A DNA stretch of 64,000 nucleotides, from positions 3,662,934 through 3,726,933 of the forward strand of contig BCIA01000001.1 of assembly GCA_001599815.1 (NCBI GenBank). Reading direction: 5' to 3'. The position numbers were made by a program, and so were the translations under genes. The notes beneath the pieces are model-generated. The model saw only the letters and a list, made by a program, of their open reading frames with translations. It was not told where the DNA came from and did not search any database. Source of the DNA: Furcasterigmium furcatum (Eukaryota; Ascomycota; Sordariomycetes; Glomerellales; Plectosphaerellaceae). This document shows positions 11,916-21,569 of this stretch, piece after piece; positions within the stretch are counted from its first letter, which is position 1; every line of letters starts with the position of its first letter.

Positions 11916-12913
11916 TCAACTGATGATCTCGACATCGTCCTTCTCCTCCTTCGACGCCTTCCCACGAGCTTTCAGTGACCCGATCAGGTTGGCCACCAAG
12001 ACGAGAGCCACCGCCAACCCCATCACGGCGAACTTGATCACCGCGCCCGCGAAGACGACGTACATGCCCGGACCGACAAACTCGCCGACAAGCTCCGCCC
12101 TCACGTTCGCCTCCTCGAGCACATATCTGGGACCTCGGTTCATGGCCAGGACCAGCAACACAGCGGCCCCAAAGAGGACGGCCCCGTCAAGGATCGACAC
12201 GAAGTAGAGCACCCACACCTTCGGCTTCTTCTTCCAGCCCTCGCCCAACGCGACGATCGAGACCGCCAGGAGCGAGAAGGCCATGATAGCGGAGAGGATG
12301 GAGAGGGCGCCGGCGGCCTTGAGCATGTCGACAAACTCGGCCTCGGACTTGTTTCGGGGGGCGCTCTCGAGGTCGAGGTAGGCATCTTGCCAGCGCTCCA
12401 ACACTGCTTCCGTCTTGTTGTTGCTGTCATCGTCGTCGCTCTCGAGGGCAATCTCGATCATTTCGGGAACGGAGTAGACGGGTGGGAACTTTTGGTGGCA
12501 TGCGACAGTGGACTCGTCCTCCCAGACGGAGCAGATGCCTAAGATCGTCAGGCGTGAGACGCAAACATGGGTATCGAATGCCGTGGGACGTACCTGAAAG
12601 ACCCCAGTACCAGTAATCAGGTAGACTGGTATCATTGAGATCTCCTGTGCTGGTCTCGGTCAGGTCTGCCAGCGCTGTTGCCAGACGGCCCCGGTCGACA
12701 CGGTAGAGGTAAATCGGTCTCGTGAGCGGCGTGACACAGGCAATGAGGACGACAACGTTGGCTGCCAGACCGACTACACAATTCCGTCAGCTCAGCTTTG
12801 AGGATCCATGGGGGGTTGGCGAGCTCACGGAGTGTCGCGACAATAACCCATATCCTGATGCCTTTGGACTCTCGAAGCCCCAGCGCCTGGCGGAAGTCCA
12901 ACTCGATAGCCAT
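11916..12913 (-). CDS. SUR7/PalI-like four-helix membrane protein
   Basis: Predicted integral membrane protein of 295 residues. Exons on the minus strand are 12829-12913, 12594-12773 and 11916-12538. Helix 1 spans the first intron (about residues 19-45, ending LIACVTPLTRP). A long hydrophilic, probably external loop follows with YWYWGLSGICSVWEDE and a later Cys in VACHQKFPPVYS, the pattern of the SUR7/PalI family (aromatic-G-x-C ... C). Three further hydrophobic helices lie at about residues 165-190, 200-220 and 245-275. The C-terminal tail is Lys/Glu-rich and cytosolic. Family members sit in eisosomes or cortical patches, or act in pH sensing. The assignment rests on topology and loop cysteines only, so it may be a lineage-specific relative. 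Confidence 0.6.
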
Positions 12914-13473
12914 GGTAAGGGAATCAGGACCCAGCCTGCTCGTGATGTTGACAATGAATAATACGTCGGATCGGTAGCAAGTGAAGAGAGTGTCGAACCC
13001 AATCTCCCTCTTTCGTCACTGGGGATCCTCAGAACTTGAACTGTCGCTCAGATCAACCACACATTCCAGAGAGCATCCCGCCAACCTCCCCCGCCACCCC
13101 CTCGCCTTATATTCCCCTGATCAACGCTCTCGCTTCCCACTTCCAAGCTCGCACGATCTCGTTCCCGGGATAGAAACAAGCAACTGGCCAACACATGGTC
13201 TCACGACCCAATGATGGGGCTGCGAGACCTGTTTTCGAAGCCGGATTCCTGCAGGGGGCGTCGATCTTGTCCAACAAGAGAGCCAGCACAAGCGCGGGTC
13301 CCTGCGTCTGGCGGCCTGTCAGGGCCGGGCGCTTGTCGCCACAGGCACCAGATTGGTGCACACTCCAGTTCGAGGCCCGCAGACAGGACCGGCTGCGTGA
13401 CTCAGACGGTCCCTGAACAGGTCGCGGGGACCGCCGTTGTCTCCCTGGCGGCAAGTTCATCGCTTGGCCGCGA

Positions 13474-13695
13474 CTAGCTGTGCGACTGGCTGTCGTATGC
13501 TATTCTGGCATCCGGCATTGTGGAACGGTGACCCGAATCGTCGGCCCGTCCATTGTTGAAAGTGATGCCGGCCGGCACGAGTTGGCCATGCTGAGATCCC
13601 GTTGACACCGACGACGCGACATCGACAGGCGCCTCCACGCTGAACGAGAGTGCCCCAAGCAAGCCACTGCCTGTAAACAGCTTGACGATAAGCAT
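13474..13695 (-). CDS. possible small secreted protein (weak)
   Basis: A single-exon frame of 73 codons whose first about 22 residues (MLIVKLFTGSGLLGALSFSVEA) resemble a signal peptide, followed by a Ser/Gly-rich hydrophilic part without cysteines. Third codon positions are G/C-rich, mildly supporting coding. No homologue is recognised, and chance occurrence in GC-rich DNA is quite possible. Confidence 0.2.
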   Translation of the reverse strand: MLIVKLFTGSGLLGALSFSVEAPVDVASSVSTGSQHGQLVPAGITFNNGRADDSGHRSTMPDARIAYDSQSHS

Positions 13696-14366
13696 TTGGG
13701 TCGATGATTTTCTTCTCGTCCTTGCAGCGACGGGTCTCTACGGCGCGTGCTTCCTCGGCATCTTCACAGACATGTACCCGGATTCAGTAAACCGACAATG
13801 GGTCGTCTCCTACGCCCAGGTGAACAAGACGCCGACACGCTTTTCTTTCTCAAGCCCGAGGGGTAGTGCCATTCCTCTGTCTCGAGATGAAGTTCATGGA
13901 GGAGCAGAGCAGGTCTTGCCTGAGGCGCGGTACTTTGTCAACACTGCAACATCACATCGTCCTCGGCGAGTTCATCCCAATGGAACCCCGCTTCCCGTGA
14001 ACTGCCGGGAGCTCCTCGACCTGCCGACTTGAGAAGCTCCCTGCCTCCGGTCTGCGCATGGTCATGACCTGATTTCATATCCATACGTCAACGGAACTGA
14101 GGGGTATTCGCAGGTCAATCCAGGGTCACGATCAAGGCTGCTTACCTTATCTGGTGCCCATTCGTCGCGACCATTGCCAAGCACTTCACAAGCTTCCTAT
14201 CTCGGCAGGTGATCGCTGCCGCAGGACGCGATCCCCTCGTCCTTGGAGAGATACGTGCTGCGATGCAACTTCACTGCATCAGACAGTCTGGTGGCAGAGT
14301 AAGCAGCGCCCGGTGACCGGATGAACTTTGGACTGGTCGCTGTGGTCATCTCTGCCATGGCTTCCC

Positions 14367-14373
14367 TATATAG
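14367..14373 (+). promoter_or_regulatory. TATA box of the LVIVD-type gene
   Basis: TATATAG about 100 bases upstream of the ATG at 14468. Confidence 0.6.
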
Positions 14374-14467
14374 TGAGGTCTGATATCAAGCTCCCCGACA
14401 TGTCTTGCCCATGTCCAGTACGGTCGTCACTTGACATATCCTTGCTTCTCTTGGAAATCCAGCTACA

Positions 14468-16498
14468 ATGCGCTTCACCACCCTCGCAGCGGCGGCCGTG
14501 ACGGTCGCCACTCCGGCGCTTGCCAAGGAGATGCCCAAGGACGAGGCTCGCGCGGCCGAGCTCTACGACAGCGGCCTGATGCACGAGCAGAGCATGCAGC
14601 GCAAGCTGAACTTCTGGAAGGCGGAAGAGCAGGCCGGTCTGCTGGACTCGTCCAAGTGGCCCCGTCTCGGCTACACCAAGTGCATCGACGGCAAGGTTGA
14701 GGCCATCAAGGGAGATCCCCTCCACACCTTCAGGTGCAAGAACATCGACCTCTACGACTTCATCAACCACGCCGAGCTGGGCTCCCCCAACTCGGACTCT
14801 CGTTTCCGCACCGGAAGCACCACCTGGGGCTGGACCGACCCCGAGTCCGGCCGTGAGTTCATTGCCAATGGCATGTACGACGGGACTGCCTTCATCGAGA
14901 TTCTACCCGAAGGGCGCCTTTTCCCCGTTGGATTCCTGTACGTGGATTTATGAATAAAAGCATGAGACGGTCTGGTGACTGACATGATGCGAAGGCCTTC
15001 GTATGCGCCAACCGCCGACCGCGCCTGGTGGAAGGAGATTCGCAGCTACAAGAACTACATGGTCATCGGCAGTGAGCTTGAAGGCCATGGCGTCCAGATC
15101 TTCGACATGACCAAGGTGCGTTCCTGATCCCTCGCTGCCTCATGACTTCTTCACCTGAGGCTGACCGTACCAACCCTCAGCTGCTCGACATTGCCGAGGC
15201 GGATGCCCCAGTGCAGTTCACCAACGAGAAGGACCTGACCGGTCACTTCGACGACCTCCCCATCGGATCTACTCACAACATCGTCGTGAACGAGGAGGCC
15301 AGCTACGGAGTTGCCGTCGGTGCTCGTCCTCGTGAGGACACCGAGTGCAGGAGCGGTCTCATCTTCTTCGACCTCACGGACCCCTCGAACCCCGTCAAGC
15401 TCGGCTGCAATGGCGACGACGGATATGTCCACGACGTAAGTCCCGAGTGAAGCCAACCTTTTGCAGTGTTTGTGAAGCTGATTGCTCTCCGCCAGGCTCA
15501 CTGCCTCATCTACAAGGGCCCCCACGAGAAGTACCAGGGACGGGACATCTGCTACGGCTACAACGAAGATAGTCTGACCATCTACGATGTGACTGACAAG
15601 GCCAACTCGACCATTATTTCCATCACTTCGTATGAGGGAGTCCAGTACACTCATCAAGGATGGATCCTGGACACCGAGTGGCAGGAGTGGCTGTTCATGG
15701 ACGACGAGTGAGTTGGCACCCACCAGAAATCTCACCACAAGACAAGACCGGTCTCTAACATTCTCAGGCTCGACGAGCAGCGCTCCAGCGGCCCCGCCGC
15801 CGACCGGTACCCTGTCACCTACATCTGGGTATGCCCTTCGCTCTCGAGCCAAAGGCTGCGTGGAAACTGACCGTCAATAGGACATTCGCGACCTCGAGAA
15901 CCCCAAGCAGACCGGCCTCTACAAGGGCACCGTCCGCGCCATCGACCACAACCAGTACATCAAGGACGGCCTGAACTACCAGTCCAACTACGGTGCCGGC
16001 CTCCGTGTCTACGATGTCACCTCCGTGCCCGAAGACCCCACGGGCAACTCGGTCTGCGAGGTTGCATTCCTCGACATCCACCCCGAAGACGACTCTCTCC
16101 CCGGCGGCGGCAACGGCACGGCCTTCATCGGCTCCTGGGCCTCGTACGCCATGTTCGACTCGGGCTACATCTTCATCAACACGATCGAGCGCGGCGGCTA
16201 CCTGGCCAAGATGACCAAGCGTGAGTCCTGCAAGCCCAAGTCGTGCAACGCCGACAACTGCCTGCGCGCCCTCCGCGCCAACTCCATTGAGGGCCGTCTC
16301 GAGGAGAGCCAGGAGTTCTGCGGCGAGTTCACCAAGACGTTCATCGCCGACGTCTCCGTCGTTCCCGACTACGCCGTCAAGGCGTGCCAGACCAATGTCA
16401 TCTCGCGCGTGTCATCTGCCTGCTCGTGTCTGCCGACGCCGACCGGTACCACCACCAGCGCCCCTGAGCCGACGGAGACGGATGTCTGCGAGGACTGA
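14468..16498 (+). CDS. secreted choice-of-anchor-B/LVIVD-type protein
   Basis: Predicted secreted protein of 578 residues. Exons are 14468-14937, 14995-15115, 15181-15435, 15496-15707, 15768-15828 and 15881-16498. A signal peptide (residues 1-19, ending TPALA) is followed by an alpha-helical Lys/Glu-rich spacer. The body has repeated blade-like units such as LIFFDLTDPSNPVKLG, LTIYDVTDKAN and TYIWDIRDLENPKQTG, the style of LVIVD/choice-of-anchor-B beta-propellers; fungal relatives are often labelled regulatory P domain proteins. Residues from about 510 on form a cysteine-rich module (CLRALRAN ... CGEFTKTF ... SSACSCLPTP) seen at the C-terminus of many fungal secreted proteins. The function is not established. 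It probably acts outside the cell or on the cell surface. Confidence 0.82.
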
Positions 16499-17160
16499 AG
16501 GCCATTCTCACAGCACAGAAGACCCAAGTATCGTAGCCAAAATTGACCGCCATCATGAGATGGGTATTGGACCCTGACAACCCTGACGAATGAACATGAA
16601 GCCAGGGGATCTGCCTTGCAGCATAGTGTGCGACTAAGACACTGATTCTCCGGCAGCTTGGACGCAACTGGGTGCAAGCTCCGTCTGACGTCAGATCCAT
16701 TCTTCCTCCTGATCTGCACGTCGCCCAAAGCTTGAAGTTCCATTCACCTGCGTCCGCTCACCAACTAACCTTACCAAGGTTGGTCGTATATGCTCTGTGA
16801 CGTGGTCGTCTCCGGCGACATGTGCCCGTGTTCTCGAAAGCCTCCGAAACCCTTTCTATAGCTATCATCACTGCGAAAAACCCAGCCATCTGTCAGCAGT
16901 TCGGCTCCCACGCTGCCGACGCCCTCGCCGCAAGTTGCTAGCGCTGACGCTGACCACTCTTCCTCATCCACCGCCGCACTGTCTCACCCTCTCCCCTCAT
17001 TGGCGACGACAGCGAGGAGGTAACTCTCGCAATACATAAAAGGCCATCGCCTATCTGATCAGCGTTGCTCGAGTTGCTCCAGAGCAGCGCCTTCAAACAA
17101 AGCAGTCAATCCGACTTCCAATTGCCCATATCTCCCTCAACGATCAACTCCGGGCTCATC
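16499..17160. other. intergenic region
   Basis: 3' flank of the LVIVD-type gene and 5' flank of the methyltransferase gene. The latter part is CT-rich with a TATA-like element at 17035; no further feature seen. Confidence 0.5.
17035..17043 (+). promoter_or_regulatory. TATA-like element of the methyltransferase gene
   Basis: CATAAAAGG, about 120 bases before the chosen ATG at 17161. Confidence 0.45.
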
Positions 17161-17997
17161 ATGTCCAGCTCAACAAGCGATGCCATCCCATTCCCAGAGT
17201 GGTTCTCTGCCCTCGCGGCAAACTACGCACAGAACACCGGGAACAGCACCCAGCGCATGTTCGCGCTGAGCCTGGACGACATCCAGACCCTGAGCCCCAT
17301 CACCAAGGACTCCGTCGTTCACGACAACGCCGCCGGCCCCGGAACAGCGACCGCCGCGATCGTCGAAAAGCTCCAAAAGGAGGACCTCCCCAGCATCCTG
17401 ATCACGGACAACGTCCCGCCAATGGTCGAGGGCGCCAGAACCAGCTTCACTTCGTGGCCCCAGATCGAGACGCGGGTGCTGGACTCCCTCAACCTCGATG
17501 GCATCCCGGACAACCACTTCACCCACAGCATCCTCAACTTCAGCGTGTTCGCCTTCTCCGAGCCCGTGAAGGGCCTCCGAGAGATCTACCGCACCCTGAA
17601 GCCGGACGGCGTCGCCGCCCTGCTCACCTGGAAGCGTTTCGGCGCCGGCGAGACCATCCACGCGGCGCAGGCTCTGGTGCGGCCGGATCTGCCGCTGATG
17701 GCAATCCCCCACCCCGAGTTTCTGGAGCAGGGCGTCTTGGAGAAGGCCGCGGCCGAGGCCGGGTTTGATCCCGCGAAGTTCCAGGTGTCCCAGAGGAGCA
17801 TCGCCGTCAACGGGCCGGCGCTGGATGGGGGCCTGAATAAGTTCTTCCTGTCGGACTTCACCAAGCCGGCCCGGGTGGGATGGACGGAGGAGGAGGTTGC
17901 CAGATGGCCGGATGCCATGGCCCAAGCCGTCCAGAAGGAGATCGATGCGTATGGTGGCGTCTTGTTCGAGGCCTGGGTGGTGCTCGCCAGGAAGTGA
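17161..17997 (+). CDS. SAM-dependent class I methyltransferase
   Basis: Single-exon protein of 278 residues, a stand-alone class I (Rossmann) methyltransferase. Motif I is VVHDNAAGPGTATAAI (about residues 52-67), followed by an acidic strand ILITDNVPPMV (motif II), SLNLDGIPDNHFTHSILNFSVF (motif III region) and LREIYRTLKPDGVAALLTW (motif IV/V, the usual strand-6 neighbourhood). The ATG at 17161 was preferred over an in-frame ATG at 17065 because it begins a typical MSSSTSDAIPFPEWF start and leaves a normal leader with a TATA-like element. Such proteins modify small molecules in many fungal pathways. No backbone synthase is nearby and the acceptor is unknown. Confidence 0.88.
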   Translation: MSSSTSDAIPFPEWFSALAANYAQNTGNSTQRMFALSLDDIQTLSPITKDSVVHDNAAGPGTATAAIVEKLQKEDLPSILITDNVPPMVEGARTSFTSWPQIETRVLDSLNLDGIPDNHFTHSILNFSVFAFSEPVKGLREIYRTLKPDGVAALLTWKRFGAGETIHAAQALVRPDLPLMAIPHPEFLEQGVLEKAAAEAGFDPAKFQVSQRSIAVNGPALDGGLNKFFLSDFTKPARVGWTEEEVARWPDAMAQAVQKEIDAYGGVLFEAWVVLARK

Positions 17998-19408
17998 AGG
18001 CGTTGAGAGTAAGTAGATAGTGTGTAGTAGCCTGCTAATTTTCACTCACTTCATTCTCTGACGAGGTCATTGCCCTACTCCTGGTGAGGGTCCATATGCA
18101 TACCTAGCCGGTGTAGCTAAATGCCATCCGGATACGTATGCTTCTGATCTGCTTCAAGTCGATTAGGTGGTTCTTGGAATTGTGACAATTGTCTCTATCT
18201 ACTCCAACAAGAGGCGGCCTCGATTAGCTGAAGTCAACTTGAAGAAAGAGGTTATCTCAATGATGTGAGGCTTGATCTGAACTCTTGTCGGCGTGGTCGT
18301 GGCAACGTTCTTGCGCCTCTACCAAATTCTCTCTCAATTTAGGTCAGGTCACAAGTTCAACTCTGATCTGACGATTCCAAGAAATTGCACAAATGTCAGT
18401 ATCCGACTGGATTGTAGCTTGCAAACTCTCCACACATGACAAGCCTTTGTACGGACGGTGATGCGAACCGCGATCGTCAACAAGCCCCTATCCCGCAGTG
18501 GTTTTGGAAGTGCTTTCCGGTCGTCCCGTTGGAGTTCCGATGACAACCGAATGCTTGATGCTTGGCCTCCAGGGCCCTTTTAGCGCCCAGGGGTTGATGC
18601 GGCTTGCCCGTGGGTTAAATGACGAGGATCGGTGGGCCAACGCCACCGGGCATTTCAGATCCTCCGACCCGGCATCCAAGGCGAGATCAGGCCTCACATC
18701 TGGTGCTCGGCAATTCACCGTCCTTTTGTTGACCACGTCGCATTCAAGACAGTGAGACCTTTACTTGCCTTCGGGGACAAACAAGCGAAGGGCGATATTG
18801 ATCGACAGATGAGCGGACATGTATCAAAAGTATGTACGCGTAGTGATCGACGAGCCTCGCGATTCTACCGTCTCACCACTCGGCTTCCACCCCTGAACCG
18901 ATATTGGACATGCTCGTTTCAACTGACCTGCATAATTCGCCGACTTGGAAGATCAGGAACATGGAGTGATCACAGCAAGCACTGACCACGCGGCACGGAA
19001 CTCCGCAAATCCTGTGGACCTGTGCCCTCGGCATTTGTCAATCTCAGGGGTCGAGCCCTGTCAGATAGTTCTTGGAAAGGCGCCAGCCGTTTGACCATGG
19101 CCAGTCCGGCTCCTCACACCCTGTCAGACTGGTGGGCTAGAGAGCATCCTGCAAGCATTGCACGATGTCAACTCGACTGTCACACTTCTAGACCTTCCAT
19201 TGCTGACGACCCGACAAGGGGTCAAGCGCTGTATAACTACTTCGAGGCAACCAAGTCTGTCTTCGGGCTGATATGCTTCTCACTCTGTGCTTCATTCGTC
19301 ATTCTTTTGATTCCAATATCGTCATTCCTTCGCTGCGTTGAGCTGGATCAACGCGTACATTCTTTCTCAAACCCGGTACTATATTTTACCACTTCTGTCT
19401 TGCCCAAT
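17998..19408. other. intergenic region, 1.4 kb
   Basis: No gene is supported. An open frame continues upstream of the AA14-like start (to 19022), but the signal peptide fixes the start at 19409, so it is treated as leader. A TATAAC at about 19232 is a possible core promoter element. Confidence 0.5.
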
Positions 19409-20615
19409 ATGAAGTCATTCTTCCTTGCACTTGGCTGCGCCGTGGCCGTCGAGGCCCATGTCGGCGTTTTCACTGATGGCATGTTCTGCCGCGGCGGAAA
19501 CGATGGCGGTGACGATCAAAACACCAACCTCGTCGTTAATCCGCTCTACAACTTGACCACGGATCAGTGGTGGATGCAGAGAGACCGTGGCTGTGACAAG
19601 GTCCCGCCTCCGGAAGGCGAGTTCTTGGACCTGCCGGCCGGAGGTTCCTTCACCGTTGAGCTGGCCATCAACAGGGCCTTCACCACCCTCTCCTACGGAG
19701 GAGACTTCACTTCCGACTGGCCTGATGGTTTGGACCACCCCGAGGACTGGGCTGCCCCTGCGGGTGGCGAGTGTCTCATGGACAACCCCGATGGAGAGGG
19801 CGGCCCTCTGCACACGAAGAGCGAGGAGGCTTCTGCCGGTACGGCATGGGCCATCAGCTACGAGGAGGACCTCAGCGCTGTCACGATGGAGAACCTCGTC
19901 GTCTTCTCCGTGCTGGAGCATACCCCCTGGAAGCGTCTGGCTACCTATGATGTTCCGGCCGATCTTCCTGCCTGCCCTGAGAAGGGATGCTACTGTGCCT
20001 GGCTCTGGGTTCCCGACGGCTGTAAGTCCGCCAATCATCCGAGTAACAATCTCTGTCAGATAGCGGCTAACAAGATTACTAGGCGGCGAACCCAACATGT
20101 ACATGCAGAACTTCCGATGCCGCGTCACCAACACTTCTTCGACCAAGACACTCGGCGTGGCTCAGGTCCCAGTTCCTTGCCGCGACGACCCGTCCGCCTG
20201 TGTCACCGGACCCAAGCAGATGATCGCATGGAACCAGGCCGAGGGAAACAACGTCGGCAATATCGGGTTCTCGCCTGCTTACAACATGAGACTGGGCTAC
20301 CAGCCTGGCGCTCAGAACGATATCTTCGTGGAGAGGGAGAACGAGGCTGAAGAAGTCGAGGAGAACATCGAGTCGGCCACTTCCTCGGCAGCGCCCAGCT
20401 CTTCTGCTTCTCAGGTCCCGGAGCCTTCATCCGCTGAGATCCCCCCCGCTACCTCGTCCGTGGCTTCCGCAGCCCCCAGCAGCGCCGTGTCCGAATCTGC
20501 TGCCGCGCAGCCCACCGAGACCAGCCCTGCGGGCGAAGGACACTCGGAGTGCTCCTCGAAGAAGGCCCGTCGCCGCCGCCGTGCTCGCGCTGCCCGTGCT
20601 GCGGCTCGTCTCTAA
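19409..20615 (+). CDS. AA14-like copper monooxygenase (LPMO family) with basic tail
   Basis: Predicted secreted protein of 381 residues. Exons are 19409-20021 and 20083-20615. A 16-residue signal peptide (ending AVEA) is followed directly by His17, the N-terminal His expected of a copper histidine brace. A second His lies in GGPLHTKSEE (residue 135), and the region aligns by eye with AA14 enzymes: TTDQWWMQR, EGEFLDLPAGGSF, GTAWAISYEED, VFSVLEHTPWKRL, DVPADLPACPEKGCYCAWLWV, and the spliced CGEPNMYMQNFRC. AA14 members are oxidative enzymes associated with xylan on cellulose. After about residue 300 comes a Ser/Ala/Pro-rich linker, then the terminal tail SSKKARRRRRARAARAAARL, extremely basic and not a known carbohydrate-binding module. 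The catalytic activity of this subgroup is untested. Confidence 0.8.
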
Positions 20616-21569
20616 GCCAGACTCCATGTGGATTTCACGGGCCAAAGTGTCCATTCTTCTTCAGAATCCGGGCAGCCGCCTGTCGACTGCACCGCTTGCA
20701 CATATTGCACATATTACCATGTAGCCTACAAAGCATTTTATACCATGGATATAAGGTGTTTCGGTAACGTGATGGAAGTAGTAATTACCTATTCTATACA
20801 ACGATGCGGCCTGTGCAGACCATTTCCCACCAATAGCAGCGACACTGAGTCCAGACAACTCGATACTTGTCCTAAAGTCCATTCATCTATGCACCTGGTC
20901 AAGCTGAAGGGTCTCGGCTAATCATTGTATCGAACGATCCAACAGCAGACAGCCGCACCCCATCCCGAGACAGGGGAAAGTCGTTTTCAAATGCAATTTG
21001 TGTAACAGGGGAGAGAGATTAGCCCGGAGGTAACATCGTCTTGCCGACATATCTGCCCCCTGCTCTAAATCATGGGGCTGGCCTTTGCGGGGGTTCTCAA
21101 CGGACTCTCCACCACATCCTTGGCCCGAATCATCATCGCCAATCCAAGTGCGATCGACACGTGTTAATTGACCTAGACCCCAAGCTACCCCAGTACTGAG
21201 AGCCCGCAAAGTTCTCAGATCCCTATCGGCTCGAAGCGATGCACCGGTGTAATGTTCCACCACCTGCCGAAAGCCGATAAGCAAGCTTCGCGTGCTAGGA
21301 TACCAATGAGGAAGGTAGCAGGGCAAACGCGGCGACAGCATCGTCTCTCCGACAGCGACTGAGGGGTTCGGCGGGGTACATGCAGGTTTATCACGGTCAC
21401 GGCGCGATGACGGCGTATTCGAGTCGGCCTTGGATTTGGACTTGCTGCCGATGTGCTGGTGCATATAAAAGGATGAGCCTGGGAGCGTTGCAATGAAGAT
21501 TCTAGCCAGGCTCTCCGCGTACTCAGAGACCGCCAAGATCTTCAAGTCTACCACACGTAGAGAGTCATC
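20616..21569. other. intergenic region, 950 bp
   Basis: Contains the promoter of the carboxypeptidase gene with a clear TATA box. A 210-codon minus-strand frame (20922-21554) overlaps that TATA box and has no family signature, so it was rejected. Confidence 0.5.
21464..21472 (+). promoter_or_regulatory. TATA box of the serine carboxypeptidase gene
   Basis: TATAAAAGG, 106 bases upstream of the ATG at 21570. Confidence 0.7.

Larger units (their letters stand above)
12914..14467. other. intergenic region, 1.55 kb
   Basis: Divergent promoter between the SUR7-like gene (-) and the LVIVD-type gene (+). It contains a weak small-protein candidate at 13474-13695 and a TATA box at 14367. A plus-strand open frame at 13682-14032 shows no family signature beyond a hydrophobic start. 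Confidence 0.5.

Noticed and set aside
13682..14032. Plus-strand frame beginning MTISIWVDDFLLVLAATGLYG, possible receptor fragment
   Set aside because: A WVDDFLLVLAA stretch recalls rhodopsin-like receptors, but the rest has no helices or conserved loops; too weak to call a remnant.
18488..18755. Overlapping frames of about 80 codons on both strands
   Set aside because: Neither strand gives a family motif; left as intergenic.
19022..19408. N-terminal extension of the AA14-like protein by 129 residues
   Set aside because: Would bury the signal peptide and the N-terminal histidine that the copper site requires.
20922..21554. 210-codon minus-strand open frame upstream of the carboxypeptidase
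   Set aside because: Overlaps the TATA box and leader of the S10 gene and has no recognisable domain.
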